Shown: positions 11,317 to 24,343 of the stretch, piece after piece | Layout of the letters: the number at the start of each line of letters is the position of its first letter | How positions within the stretch are numbered: position 1 is the stretch's first letter | DNA from: Rhododendron vialii | Taxonomy: Eukaryota > Streptophyta > Magnoliopsida > Ericales > Ericaceae | Direction of reading: 5' to 3' | Assembly: GCF_030253575.1 (NCBI RefSeq) | Contig: NC_080564.1 | Location: 4,694,501 to 4,758,500 of the forward strand | DNA length: 64,000 nucleotides | Translations under genes and position numbers: made by a program | The notes under the pieces: model-generated | Database searches by the model: none | What the model was told of the DNA's origin: nothing | What the model saw: the letters and a program-made list of their open reading frames with translations, nothing else

Positions 11317-14300
11317 CTAGTCACCCAGTAGCCTCACCCCGTGGTACATTGCACCAGGCCGGAGATCATCCAAGTTATCATAGGTTCTATAGCCATTGAG
11401 CTCCCGCAAACCTGTAAAGCCATTACGAGTGAGAAAATCCCGAAATTCGTCTTCAGTATACAAAGTCTTGTCTTCTGTTTGAACTTCCATGCGGTCAGGT
11501 TCATCATAGATGCATACTTTTATCGAGATTCCTGCCAAACACCATGACAAAATCTCACAACACGAAAAACCCTACAACTGAAGTTAGAGATATGTACTTA
11601 AGCCTAAAAGCTAGCTGTCTTATACCTTCATCAAGGTGAAGAGTGTAATTTCCCAAGGGCATGTTCCTATCAAGACTGCGGATGACATTGTCCTCGTCCT
11701 CCAACCAAAATGCCCGCTTAGTTCGTAAGCGGAAAGCAGACTTGATTGCCTCCTTGATTGCATCTGCAGTGCCATCTATTCCAATCCTTCTAGTGTGTTC
11801 ACCCCACTTGACTATTATGACCCTCCCACCATAACCAGAGTGGCTCTCACCACCTACCATGAGCAAAAAATAAGAATTCAAATGAAGAAATGAACCTCAT
11901 GCTTCAAACTATAGGATTGAGAAACCAGGTCAGGAAGAAAAATGTAATGATCACCAAAATCCGTTTTCCAAGCTGTATGACGATACTTCTCCCGTCTCCA
12001 CTTATTTAAGGTAATGAAGAATCAGTTAAGGTTATTTCCCCTTGTATGTGAGAAAGAATAAGTTTCTGAAACATACTTGGCCAGAAAATTTCAGGTTTAA
12101 GATTGAACAGGACCACAATAGAGTTGAATGGCACCATTTCTACTTGTCAAAAAGGGAAAAACAGAATTAGATAGACACCATTTCCAGGGGTTTCTCTCCA
12201 GTTCCAAGGTGGTACCCCACTGGCTGCTACTGCATCAGCTGCGGTAATGGCAAGAGGGTCACCATCATGATCCAAAGCTCTTTCGAGGTTGACTGTTGAC
12301 CGACCACCAGCTGCAGGGCAAAAGCTTGTTTAGAAACTCAAGCCGGAACGTAATAGATAAAAATGCAAGCACACCGTAGAACTTCGAACTTGTTAAGGCA
12401 ATGGTGTAGCATATATACTAGATACCGAAAAAAGGGGTCAAGTTAAAACATAAATCTATACGCACAGGTACTAAGATTATTTACCTAAACTACAAGATTG
12501 AATACTACGATGAAACAATCATATCAAACTTGTAATGCACCTGTGGGGAATGTAAGTGAACTTTTAAAAGGGTGTGTGTGTGTGTGCCGCTCAAACTATT
12601 GGGTATGTATGCACCTAACTAGGTTATATTTTATCCTTGCACCTGGTGCACAAGGCCATGGAGAAACATGACTTCTAAAAGAGGTAAAAGATACATAGTA
12701 AGATCAAATCATGAGAGTTGGAGACAAAGGGGCACCCCAGGGGTTTCGGTAAGTAGAGACCATATGTCTGGGTTTCAGTCCCCACAAACCTTTCTCCGTC
12801 CCCCTTTGGTAAGTTTCTGATGCTCTTGCCTAGAACCATTTTCAGATAATCCATGGGACTTGCATTCTTAACTCAAAAGATTACGGTGAAATGTATGACA
12901 TGCCAAATTGAAGCAAACTACCTTCCACTGGTCCAAATGGGATATCACTGTCCTCAAAACCTGAGACAGAATAATAACTTCTCGTTATAACCAAACACAA
13001 CATATGATGGATAAGAAGGGATTACAAGCAGATTACATGCCTAGTAAGTACCGAGGAAACCTCCATTTAGTTAGGACGACATCATTACAGGAAGTGACTA
13101 TATGTTCTTTAGGGCTTCGTTAGTTCTAGTACTCCTAGAGGGAAAAGGAAAGGAGAATAAAATGGAGAGAAGCTAAATTCTAAGCTTTCAATTTCATTTT
13201 CGTTTCCTTTTCTTTTCATACCACAAATGGGTAGATCCAAATATACCCAGAGAAAGTGAATTGTCCAAAAAAGACTACCAAACCCTCCCCAATTTTCAGT
13301 GTCATAACATCAGAATTCACACTTAATCAAAGCCGGTTACATCAGAAACATGACATCTAACAACTTCATCCACCTAAAAATACGCATAACGATATTTTAA
13401 GCTGGTTTATCACTTCTAGAAGCAAAAATTTACCCTTCACTTAAGGAAAAAGCCATTTCAGTTACTCCAGAAAAACTAATCAACAAGTATACCGCACTTT
13501 ATCTGTTGGGCACTACGGTTAGTGAAGCCTGATTCGATTTGGGAAACCACATAAAAATCTATGTCTTGTGTTCTCTGTTTCGGTTCTTGATTATTCGCAT
13601 TGTGTGATTCTTGGTTTTTTCGATTTCTCAACATTATTCTCTAACCCAACATTCCATTTCCCAATTTTCAGTCCCAAACATCAAATCCCAAATCAACCCA
13701 CAAACGAAAACATGCTAATGGCAATAGTCTAGTTGTTTCCGCTAAAATGGTATTTTAGTTGATGTATGCGAAGAGAGTAATGACCTGCCTAATGAAAACA
13801 TGGGATTTAGTCCATGTAATCTATTTAGTTTAGCAGAAATGCACCCTCACTCTCAAACATCATTATACCTACTTAATCAAAAACCCAAACAAAACCACAA
13901 ACAGAAAGAAGGAAAAAAACATGCAAAACAATTACTACCTTTATCCGAGAACTGAATATACATATCCACCTTGGATGAACTAGTCGGACTCTTATACCCA
14001 CCACCACCATTCTTCGCCCTATCCCTAAGCAACTCCTCAAGCTCCTTATAATACGACATCTTGGCCGACGCCGCCCCGCTGGAAGAACTCCTATCCTGAT
14101 GCTTGCTCGCCTTCTTGAACTCCTTGAGCAGATTCCTCCACTTGTCCGTGCACATGCTCGCCGTCCGGTCAAACCCTTTATCCCTCATCTTGGCCGAGAT
14201 CCCTTCCCACAGGTGCCGGTTCGACTTCGAGGTGTTGAACTGCCCGTCCACTTCTCGCCGGAAGCTGATCAGGAACCGGGTTTCCTCCTGGACCCAGGTC

Positions 14301-14497
14301 TCGGCCCGTTTCTTGGGGGCTTTGACCTCGCTCTGGTCTTCGCCGCCGCTGCTTTCGTTGAGGATTATCTGTTGGTGGGGGTGCAGGTGGTGGTGGTGGT
14401 GGTGAGGTGGGAGGTCGCCGTTGGAGGAGACTTCGATGACCATGTCTCTCTCTCCTTTGTAGAAATCGATTGGGCGAGGCTTTTCGGAGAGGTACAT
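11317..14497 (-). CDS. GT-1: trihelix transcription factor GT-1
   Basis: Exons on the minus strand: 14497-13939, 12960-12922, 12310-12179, 11853-11626, 11531-11317. All joins are GT-AG and in phase, giving 390 residues (Arabidopsis GT-1 is about 406). GT-1 binds GT boxes in light-regulated promoters in the nucleus. Residues 62-155 are the trihelix domain, with the three helix tryptophans at 68 (RAETW), 97 (NRHLW) and 120 (CTDKW), followed by the [15 protein letters not shown] helix. A His-rich stretch lies at 32-41. The conserved C-terminal half runs from [16 protein letters not shown] through [20 protein letters not shown] and [17 protein letters not shown] to the end. The start [14 protein letters not shown] matches the family N-terminus. 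The gene is convergent with prohibitin. GT-4 is the close paralogue and cannot be excluded. Confidence 0.95.
12571..12587. repeat. (GT)n microsatellite in GT-1 intron 2
   Basis: A short run of eight GT units lies within the second intron of the GT-1 gene. Confidence 0.9.
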
Positions 14498-15758
14498 GGT
14501 GTCATGAAAGAGAAACCCTAATTGGAGTTAATTGGGATTGGTTGTTGAGAGTTTGAGCTGGGAATTGAGAGTGGGATTAGAGAAGAGGATGAGAGGAATG
14601 TGTACAGATTATAGATACGGAGAGAGAGAGAGAGAGAGAGAGAGTCTGGAAGAAGAAGAAGAATCTGGGGAGAGTAGTGGTATACTCAAAATGAGCCGAG
14701 TCGAGAGGACTTTTGAACTTGGCTGGTTTGAGCTCGGCTCAATTCGACTCGACCTGGAATCAGATTATTGATTTTGGGCTCCTATCACTTTTGGATCGAG
14801 GTGCTCATGCGTGGTTCATTCATTAGACGAGTCGACTTATAACTAACTCTGGCTCAACTCGTTTTATTAACCGAGCTTAAAACTCAAGCTCGACTCTTTG
14901 ATTAATAAATCATGTCTCGAGCTACTTCCGAACAGTTCGGTTCATTTGTAGCGCTAAAGCTGAGACCCACATTAAAATTGTTTGATGGCCAATCCCCTGC
15001 CCGTATGCTTATTGTTTTTCTTATTTGCTGTATTCAAACTTCTTGTATTTGTTATACTCCTACTTATTATGGAGATTGATATTGGCACTCTAAAAATTGA
15101 TGGAGGCACTTTAAAATTAGTGTCATACCAAAGTCACCTTATTTTTAGAGTGCTTCCGTCAATTTTTAGAATGTCGTGTCATTTTCCTTTAGGAATATGT
15201 GCAGATTATGAGATTAGAGAGAGAGATTGATTGAATGAACTGGGTATATAGAAAGAAGCTGGGGAGAGCAGTTGTATTTTGGGCTGCAAGCTTGATCTGG
15301 AGTTTCACATTTAGTAAACAACCCAGCTCGATTTTGTAACTCGACTGTTTGTAATTTGGACATCTCAATAATAAAACGAGCCGAGCTTAAGCCGGACTAG
15401 TTTTGAACAAATGGAGGACGAATACCTCAGCTCGGCTCGTTTTCTGCCTTAGCCATGTGCGGTATGATTAGGAGTATTTGTTAGAACTTATTGAGTGGAT
15501 AAGTGACTGATTTTGCTATGATCCGAATCACAAACGTGTAACGGCTCATTTGATTTAGTTATGCCAAAAAAAAAAAATTTGCTATCCTGAATTTTACTCC
15601 AAGAATCGGAGACCCATTTTGCAATTTCTCAACATTAAACAAATCTTCATGATGTTAGCTTACAAGTTCTCATCCATATTCAAGAGAGGGAACCAAATCT
15701 CGCATATTTAAGGCAAGTAGTCCCTTTGCTATTGTCAAGATTTGACAGAAATAAGAAA
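14498..15758. other. upstream region of GT-1 with GA repeat and degenerate AGCTCG repeats
   Basis: A (GA)n run (14620-14644) lies about 120 bp upstream of the GT-1 ATG, probably in its leader or promoter. Two degenerate tracts (about 14690-14960 and 15280-15450) are rich in GAGCTCGGCTCG-like words. Similar tracts lie at about 23640-23880 and 45550-45840. No coding exon was found. Confidence 0.5.
14620..14644. repeat. (GA)n microsatellite upstream of GT-1
   Basis: About 12 GA units lie within 150 bp of the GT-1 start codon (on the minus strand, a CT run). See the entries at 6416, 20060 and 51930 for equivalents at other genes. Confidence 0.9.
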
Positions 15759-16270
15759 GGGTAAACTATAGTTAACCCCCTCTAACTAAGCCTCGTGTGC
15801 ACTTTGCCCCCTCTAACTTTTTTTTTTAGCACTCAACCCCCTCAAACTAACTGAAATTCAAACGGTCATAACTTCTTTGTCCGAAATCGAAAACATGCAA
15901 ATTATATATCGATTTTGAGGTCTTGAAGTCAGCTTTATAATGACACTAAAATCACATCACGATTCAAAGCACACAGAAAGTTATGATCAATATGGTCTTT
16001 CTATCTACCAGCCCGTACTCTTTTGATCATAACTTTTTGTGTGCTTTGAATCGTGATGTGATTTTGGTGTCATTAGAAAGCTGACTTCAAGACCTCGAAA
16101 TCGATATATAATTTGCATGTTTACGATTTTGGACGAAGAAGTTATAACCATTTGAAATTATGACCGTTTGAATTCCAGTTAGTTAGAGGGAATTGAATGC
16201 CAAAAAAAAAAGTTAGAGGAAGCAAAGTGCACGCGAGGCTTAGTTAAAGGGGGTTAACTATAGTTTACCC
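15759..16270. mobile_element. foldback MITE of 512 bp, Mutator-like, with 9-bp target duplication
   Basis: The element is almost entirely an inverted repeat. It begins GGGTAAACTATAGTTAAC and ends with the complement, with arms of about 240 bp meeting near 16012. AATAAGAAA flanks both sides (15750-15758 and 16271-16279), a perfect 9-bp target duplication, which is the size Mutator-like elements make. No coding capacity exists. The transcript would form a very long hairpin, a possible small-RNA source. It lies between GT-1 and SKIP14. Confidence 0.85.
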
Positions 16271-16279
16271 AATAAGAAA

Positions 16280-17365
16280 AGGTGTGACTCCATTGATTGA
16301 TTTAGCAGAAATGACCCAAGGTGTGACTCCATTGATATGGTAAACCACTTGCCAAAATTCGATCCGAATGGACAGATGATCAGCAAGAAACTAGCGAATC
16401 CTTTATCCTACTGTTAGCTTTGGTTTAAATGAAGATAAATGCCAGATCAAGAGAAACTGAAGATAAACAGAACAGTGAAAGAATTATAAGTTCGGACTGC
16501 GAAAAAATTGTAAACAACCTAGGGGGTATCGTCATGCACCATGCACAAATTGAAGTCATTGCGCGCAGCTAGTAGCAAATATAAACAGGCTCAAATACAA
16601 TCGATCGGTAGCTGAGTAATACCTGACACTACTTTTGATAGACATCACGGCGCACCATGTAAGCGATGTGCGGAGAACAAAAAATTAGTCGCTAACCAGA
16701 GTTTGCAACGCACATAGTATCCTAAACCTTACCATCATTGCAGAATTTACAACAAGAATTGCCATTCATTGTCCTTCCAATCTCCTGAAAACACTTCCTG
16801 CTGTATATCGCGGCGCAGCATCTTCATCTGCCACAAATAACCTGCAACCTATGTCACTGGCAGCAGGTTATATTCCACCAAGCAATAACCCACCAACACA
16901 AAAACTACTTCACTTTCACAAGCATTAGTTCTGCCTTCATTAGCCCCCAGGGTTTTTAGTAGGATGCAAACCCAGCCTTCATTTGCCACTGTACCAAAAG
17001 ATAGCCCTTAGTCCAGAACGGTGTCAACTGTACAAGTCCCCAGCCTCTCTTTGTTCCCATCTTCTCTAAGTTTTGTGCGATCATGCATATTTTCCAATAT
17101 GAATATTTGAAATTTTTGGTTTCTTTACCAATCCCACAATTATAAACACTGTAGACCCCGAAGCTAATTCCACCAAATGCATCAGAGTAGGACACCCTAG
17201 AAGCTCAAGCGGATAGTAAAGCTGTTCTATTTGCTCTTTTCTCCATTTCCATGAGCATTTAAGATATTGCAGGACTCCACTGTTTCAATGAAGCAGTTCC
17301 AGGCTTCTAATTTTTGCAGGTCCACGACCCTCATACCCCATAGCCAATATGACTATCAGTTTCTT
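16280..17365. other. downstream flank of SKIP14, no gene seen
   Basis: A short direct repeat (GGTGTGACTCCATTGAT at about 16280 and 16319) follows the foldback element. The right part probably contains the SKIP14 3' UTR. I see no further exons. Confidence 0.45.
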
Positions 17366-19114
17366 CTAGCCATAAAAGCAAAAGTGGTACCTTGCCTGCT
17401 GATGGAAAATAGTGCACGTGGAGGAATTAACGTCCATTTCCTCCTGACTGTTCAGAAGTTGCTTCCAACAATCCAAACAAAGCAAATCTAGGCAAAACGT
17501 CTCTTCATAATCAGTGTCATTAATGCAGCACCCACAATGAATACAGCGAGCGATGCAAATTGTGCAAGCCCTACACAACTGAGTGGATTGGTTTTTCCCT
17601 TGGCATTTCTCTGCAGGGCAATCATAGACTTGCTTCAGTTTCCGGCACCTTGGGCATGCCTCAATGTCAATAGCACGGTCATCATCACATGAGAGATACA
17701 ACTTCCCACCACCGTAGAACCGTGGTTTGTGGGTACTGAGCTGCTTACGGTTATCTGCCCCAAGTAAAAATTTCAGTTCTTCAAACTGCTTGTTTGTTAT
17801 ACCATAGAGCCCTCCGATCCTTAGGTTGTTTATCCGAAGCTTTCCTGCTGCCTTCAAATACTTCAAGTTACACAAGATACCTTCAATACTGAGTCTCAGA
17901 CATCCTGGTACGCTTAGCTGCATGGAACAAGAGCACATTTAGAAGTACGCTTTAGGAAGGAAATTTATATGGAAATGAATAACCCTAGCCATAAGATTTC
18001 AAGTATGTCACCAGTCAACAGCAACTATAAATTTAGAACCTAAAATATTCCTACAGAAGTAGCATCAAGTCTCCATTGTATTAGGATCAAGCTGCCATGC
18101 TAATGTGAAATGAGGAATAACACCATAATTACCTTGATGACATGTTTGATGTTGGGAAAACACAGACACACCAAAACAAATCAAATTCACAACTCTAATA
18201 AAAACAAAGTTAATTTGTTGAATACTAACCTTTTTAAGTCCTGGATTTCTTTCAATCACATGTGTCAATCCGCTATCCGTGATCCTTAGGCACTGCACTA
18301 GACTCAAGCATTGAAGAGTGCCTTGAGCCCTGCTAGTTAACCGCAATAGAGCATCATCAGTGATCCCATGACTTAGCGGCTGATCTATGTGAATGTTCCT
18401 CCAAATGAGAGAATCATTTTGAACTGCATCACGCAAAGATTTACAAACCCTTTCAACAGAAAGAAGGTCCCTCACTCCCAGATACCCAAGAGTGAAAAGC
18501 AAAGCATCATGGGGAGCACCTCCATCACTCTCCCACTGGGTTTCAGAGCACCCTTGAAATTCATTAGCAGGATCGCTCGAGACCCAATATTTATCATAGC
18601 TGAAATGCATAAACTCCTCTATATTACCATCAAATAGTCCACCCCCTATGTATTTATCATGCCCCACTGAATCGTCTTGAATCTTTGAATTATCGACCTT
18701 TTGACGTAACTTCACCACACCATTACAAACCAAATTCAGTCCTGCAGGCAACCGATCCTCCACTCTCTCCGCTTCAACCGGATCAGTAAAAAACCCGAGG
18801 GACCTCAACTCCAAGTCCAAATCGTTCTCAATATCCTCAATCCAACCCTTAATTGCAGTAAACGTAGAACTTAAATCCATACCAAAAGGATCAGGCGGCA
18901 ACAAATCAACAATATTATCAGAGGCCTTCTCAGTTTTCTCCCTTGAGCAATTCTGGGAATTTTCCAATTCCAAATAGAAATCCCTGAAATTGGCAACTCC
19001 AGCCGAATTCTTTTCCGGGCATCCCTCCATTCGATACCCATTACCACTATTGATCCCTGAAAACAAACTATTTTCCTTTGAATGTGTTGGAAAGTGCCAA
19101 AGATTCAATGCCAT
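17366..19114 (-). CDS. SKIP14: F-box protein SKIP14
   Basis: Two coding exons (19114-18230 and 17917-17366, GT-AG, phase 0) give 478 residues; the Arabidopsis protein is about 449. SKIP14 is an SKP1-interacting F-box protein, a candidate substrate receptor of an SCF ubiquitin ligase. Residues 67-95 hold the family block DLLPPDPFGMDLSSTFTAI. The F-box is about 200-242 (PHDALLFTLGYLGVRDLLSV, ERVCKSLRDAV, LIWRNIHIDQPL). Leucine-rich repeats follow at about 255-350. A Cys-rich, probably zinc-binding tail spans 383-446 (CPRCRKL, CRACTICIARCIHCGCCI, FCLDLLCLDCW). The start is ATG 19114 (MALNLWHFP); five more codons are open upstream but begin with GTG. A leader intron (19728 to about 19130) is supported by GTATG and TTAG sites. 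Confidence 0.95.
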
Positions 19115-19128
19115 TGTTTCTCCACCCA

Positions 19129-20054
19129 CCTAACAGGAAGCATCAACAGATACTCTAATCAATAGGTGCACCAATAATCCCACAGCGGTAATTGCATCTA
19201 TGTAACATCCAAAGTCCTAACCGAACATACAGGAGGAGAACCCTCGATTCTGGACAGAAAACCAAACCCAAGAACCAACAAAACTAACTGTATGGTCGTC
19301 TATTTCAACATCAATTCTGCACAACCCTTTCCAAAAAAAAAAATTTGAGTTTGGTCATAATTGTCAAATTACTTTTGCAAATCACTTATTAAAATCTATT
19401 TTTAAAGCCAAAATACTTACGTTTTTTCAATTTTATTCGTCAAAAACTAAATTTCGCAGAAATGGTTTGAAACTTCTCAATGTAATTGGAAAAAACTGCC
19501 AAACAGGAAAGAAACAAACAAAAAAAGCTAGGTTTCAGACGACATCGTGAAAATCAAAAAGCTTTCCATATGCCAATATAATCAGATGATACACATACTC
19601 ATTAAATTCTACACATACGTACGCATCAATTAAATAAAAAAGAAGGCTAACGAATAACACGCAAGAAACAAGGTGAATTTAGTACCAAAAAAGAAACAGA
19701 AAATAGGTGAATTGAAGGGAGAACATACCTGTGATTTGCCAAAGATCAAGATTTGAATCAATTATTAAAAGGGGCGTGGAGAGAGAAACCCTTGGTGGAA
19801 GGGGTACAAATACGCCAAGAAAAAGTAGGTGATCAAGGAGAGAGAATGCTACATATTATAGAGACCCAGAAGCAATACAAGATTTAAATCGGATAGAAAT
19901 CCTAGAGACGACGACGAATATAATCCGAACAAAAACTTGGTCGGTGGTGGAAATCTATACAGAAGAAGAATACAAAGATAGAATGATAGATAACAAAGTG
20001 TGATTATACCAGAGGGAGGCGACAAAACCAGAGGGATGTCAAAAGCAGAATCGC

Positions 20055-20087
<33 letters not shown>

Positions 20088-20100
20088 CGCGTGTGGGGAG
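19129..20100 (-). other. SKIP14 5' leader exon, leader intron and (GA)n
   Basis: On the minus strand a leader exon would end at 19729 (CACAG then GTATG). The roughly 600-nt intron would end at 19130 (CTGTTAG), 15 nt before the ATG. The upstream leader or promoter carries a GA/CT microsatellite (20060-20086) and a GGGAA tract (about 20100-20128). Splice sites are seen; transcription is inferred. Confidence 0.5.
20060..20086. repeat. (GA)n microsatellite upstream of SKIP14
   Basis: About 13 GA units (CT on the coding strand), followed by a GGGAA tandem tract, lie just before the inferred leader exon. Confidence 0.9.
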
Positions 20101-20209
20101 GAAGGGAAGGGAAGGGAAGGGAAGGGAAAGGCTATGGGCCGATGGCGCGAGGAGGCCCGATTTGTTTCCCCGCCGAGACCGAAAACGAAGACGTGTCCTT
20201 GTGGGGAAA

Positions 20210-20620
20210 ACCGGCCAGGCTGACACAAACACGACACGTTTAAATGTAGTACGGCACAAGTACGTGCACAATTTTAGACAAGCACAGCATGGAAGTACAG
20301 AAGTGGGCTTAGCACGGCACAACACGAGAGGGTTCTAAACGGGCATAATACGGACATGGCACACCAAATACTAATTTTAATTCTAAAAAAGATATTAATT
20401 TCATATTTTATACCGTAACATAACATTTTATACCTTTTGTGTTGATAAATATTTTACGCTTTCTCGGAGTTTTTTTCCTTTTCGACGAAACTCAGATGGA
20501 AATGTGTCGACATAGGCACGGCACGATTAAAAAATGGTATGGCACGATAAAATAAACGAGTTACCATGACACGGAGCTAAACGGATCGGCATGATCCGTT
20601 TGACACCTGAAGGGTTAGAA
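20210..20620. repeat. degenerate GGCACGA-type repeat tract
   Basis: Many imperfect words of the type ACGGCACAA, GGCACGAT and ACGGGCATAAT recur at irregular spacing upstream of SKIP14. Similar low-order degenerate tracts are common in plant intergenic DNA. No ends, open frame or target duplication were found. Confidence 0.45.
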
Positions 20621-23600
20621 TACGTGTTTTGGTAAGGACCAAGGGTTAGGATACATTTTGGTAGTACCAACTACCAAGGGCACTTTAGAACACATTTTGG
20701 TGCCACGGTGGTGTACTTACATATAACTACTTTTTTGAACTTGTTACTAACCAATTAATTAATGGCGTCCAAATTTGGTTTGGTAAAGATTCTGAGCTCA
20801 AAAATCTTGAGAAAACAAGGGTAACAAATGTCCGAATCGACTTGCACACATGTTAACTAATCTTGAGGGGCAAAGATCGAATAAACTTTTAATGAACTCA
20901 AAGATTTTTTTAACTGCAGTAAGAGTCAAACTTGAAAACTTAAAAGGATAAACCATTTTAACATGCTAACAAGCCCTGACTCGACCAGTCACCAACCCAT
21001 GCATATATGGATTCATGCTTTGGTTTTGGTTTTGGTTTTCCTCCTTCATTGTCTAGTTCATGCCTTGGTTTGAGGGAGTCACCTATTATGGAGAGTTTGT
21101 TTTAATAATCTTTTATATCCATAAAAGATATGGATTGTGTCCCAATTATTGCGAAAATTTCCTTCTATCATTGATGTGCAATTTTCTTTCCAATTCTTCT
21201 TTTACTACTAAATTTGTCACTTCAAAATTTTGTTTCCAAAATTAAAACTTAGTTATCAAATCTCCAACCGAATTAGCACATCTAGCACGGTGTGGAAGCA
21301 TGCCAAATCGCCCCAAAAATATTAAGATGGAATCTAATCACGCAAGAGTCAAATGTAATAATCTACATAATTGCTTTGATATGACGTAAAATCGCGATCA
21401 TAACAATTGACGCCCTGTCCCAAACATTTTTCCCCCCAACTCCTCTCTTGAACATATATATACAATTTAAAAGAAAATTACCATCTATTTTCTGCCGTCA
21501 ATGATAGCATCTTAATGTCCCCCTAATCGTTCATTAACTCGTAATTAAAAGATCATCATGTAAAAATTAAAATTTGGAATAAATTAAAAATCTATCACGG
21601 TTCACAAATGATGCATGTGATTGTTTTCAAGCTATGTATGCAAATATAATGTTCTTTATCACCAATAATATAGCAAAATCCCTCTTTGTGCCCCCTTGGT
21701 AGCGAGAGATTATTCAGTGTCATTGGGGCACCATGTGGCGGTGCCTGAAGCCTCTTTCAATCACACATTGTTGTGGGGTTCTCATACTTAATCTCGGACC
21801 CTCCAAAAAAGTGTGGTTGAGGATAGGCTTGAGACACCACGTGGCGGTATCCCATGGGCAATTGAATAATTTTTCCTTTGGTAGCTCAATCTTTAAGCAT
21901 GGGAAAGTTCCACATATCTTTCATTTTTTAATAAGTGAGTTCCAATTATCATATCGTTGGGATAGGTATTTTTTGCAACCATTTGAAAAAGTTGCTCCAA
22001 AAGTGAGCATTTCTTTAATCGGAAAATTAGTGAGCCAATAATAAGTCTTTGATATGGACATGTTTATCCACCACTACTATACCGTCTTAAACAATTTCAA
22101 CATCATAGAAAATTCTTTCCACATGATACAACTCTAAGGTTGATCGATGGTCAAAGTTTGCGAATTAGAAGTTTGCTCTTTTTTGATGACTCAAGTTTAA
22201 AATTTTTCAAAGACTATTAACTCTAGAGGGCCAGTCCATACATAACTTTGTCCGGCTTTAAAAAATTGGTTCTTCAAAGACTAGAAGAACTAAAAATTGG
22301 GTCTTGTTTGGTTTGTTGCATATCAGTCCTAAAATGATGAAATTGTCCATATAATGATTAGGAAGTCTAGATAATTTTAGTTAAGAAAAGAGTGAGGAAC
22401 AGAGGAAGAAGTGTGGAATGTGTGTGAGATACTTGAAAAGTACTTCATAATTGGTATGTATTTAAAACCTAGCTTCCCTTAAAAGATGTTCCTTGCCTAG
22501 GCTCATAGTACCTCACAATCCTTTGTTTATAACTCCATATTTGGTTCGAATAGTGCTCTTCCCATAAAACAGGACAAATAAAGTTTTGTTTGATTGGGAA
22601 AAAGATGTTTTTAGAACCACGATGTGTTTGGATTCCACGTGCATCTTGTAGCTCTCTTGTGCATCAAACGGTTTCAGACCTATCTGTGTATGAATGCACA
22701 CTAAGTTTGTGGACACTCATGCGCGTGAGATTGCTCTATATACGGATATGTATCTTGTGGGTCTCTCGTGCATCAAACGGTTCTAAACTCACCTTTGTAT
22801 ACAGCTGTGTGGACATTTTATGTGCACACGATCTCTTCAATACATAGAAAGCGTGTTTGCTCTTAAATAAAAATCAACACGCTTCCCATGTCCTATTTGT
22901 TACGTTTATATGCTCGTGCTTGTGGGTGAAGTTAAACTTTATGATTATCGTGCTGGGTTTTGAACTTGTGTCTGTTCAGTACCAGTCATCTCTTGTTAAA
23001 TTATGAAGAAAATATTATGATCATCCACAGTTATTGTTGTTAATATCGACCATCATTTTTACCGTCGCCTACATTATTGACAATCAAGAGAAACAACATA
23101 AAAAGGTGTTTTTGTAACTATGATCATTCACATTTGAATATTAGAACATTCATTTTCTCAATTGCTATCGTTGGCCGGTGTGGATCCTACAAATCCTGCT
23201 TTACGATATATTGATATGCTAATTAAGCATAACTTTTTGTATAACCGGATGTTCAAGTCAGCTTGTGCACATCTCGATTAATTTTCAAGGCCCTGAAGTT
23301 CACAATCTTACCAAACTCTCTAGTGGCTCCAAGGTTTGCTCTCCGTGGAATTCAAATATGCGACCTTGTGGATGACAATCACTTATTTGTTTTCTCATTC
23401 CAATTTAACCATTCTCATGCCAGTTTAACTAAACCCCTTGGAGTTGCTAATTAATTAAGCATCTTTGAGTGCTAATACTTTAACTTAGAACATTTTATTT
23501 TATTTTATTTTATTCTTTGGCAACTTTAACATGGAACATAGCGTCCACAAAATAACGAGTCATGCAGAAGATACACAAAATTGTCCATTTTATATACGGT

Positions 23601-24343
23601 ATAGATGCCAAAGGCCAACCAAGATGGAATATTAGCTTGCACCTAGGCTATAAATGAACCGAGCAGCTTGAGCTTGAATTTTTGGCTCGTTTACTAGCCA
23701 AGTAAAAATGCTCGTTAATGGAAGTTGGCTTGATTAAAGAGACTCGTTTAGTAAATGACTAAGCTCGGCTGATTAAGGGCTAGGCTCGTTAAGACTCGAG
23801 CCAAGATCGAGCTCAAGTTTTTGGCTCATTTACTAAACGAGCCAAACTCAGCTCGAACTCAACAAAGCGCGGCTTGTAGTACTTGCACCAAATGATAAAT
23901 ACAGACGGGCTACTCACCAAAAATAAAAAAATACAGAAGGGTCCACAAAGAGATTTAGAGACTGAAAACTAGTGTATACCCATTAGTATGCAAAATATCC
24001 AGCAAGTACATGATAGGATAATTATCAGAAAGATCAGTGCATACAACACCCGTAATACTCCTTAACTTAAAAATAAGGGAATGGGATCTTGAACACCACA
24101 AAACTATGGCTATAAGAACAATCCCCTCTTGATAGGCATTGAGCTTTTGACTCCCACACCAGCTATCTTGTATGAGTGCGACTACCGCGATTCTATGTCG
24201 AACTCTTACCTAGGACAGCCAAAAAAAGGAGAGAGAACGAAAAACTAAGAATCGTAAGCGTAGGAGATGGAACAACGGTACAACACACAATGGATCCAAA
24301 GATGCAAAAGGGAAAATAAGAGCTAACATGTGGAAGAAGCAAG
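20621..24343. other. intergenic stretch, no gene seen
   Basis: No exon with family resemblance is present. It holds an imperfect internal duplication (about 22643-22735 versus 22750-22835, both with GTGCATCAAACGGTT), a SINE-like head at about 23248-23350, a degenerate AGCTCG tract (about 23640-23880) and, at the right end, the probable PUX1 3' UTR. Confidence 0.5.
23248..23350 (+). repeat. SINE-like fragment
   Basis: The stretch GTCAGCTTGTGCACATCTCG plus ATTAATTTTC matches the same head as at 5353, 41055 and 50425. Only the first part is recognisable and no tail or target duplication was found. Confidence 0.35.

Noticed and set aside
14099-14521. Long plus-strand frames opposite GT-1 exon 1
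   Set aside because: They are antisense shadows of the GC-rich GT-1 coding exon.
19115-19129. Five-codon N-terminal extension of SKIP14
   Set aside because: It begins with GTG exactly at the inferred leader acceptor; the family start is the ATG at 19114.
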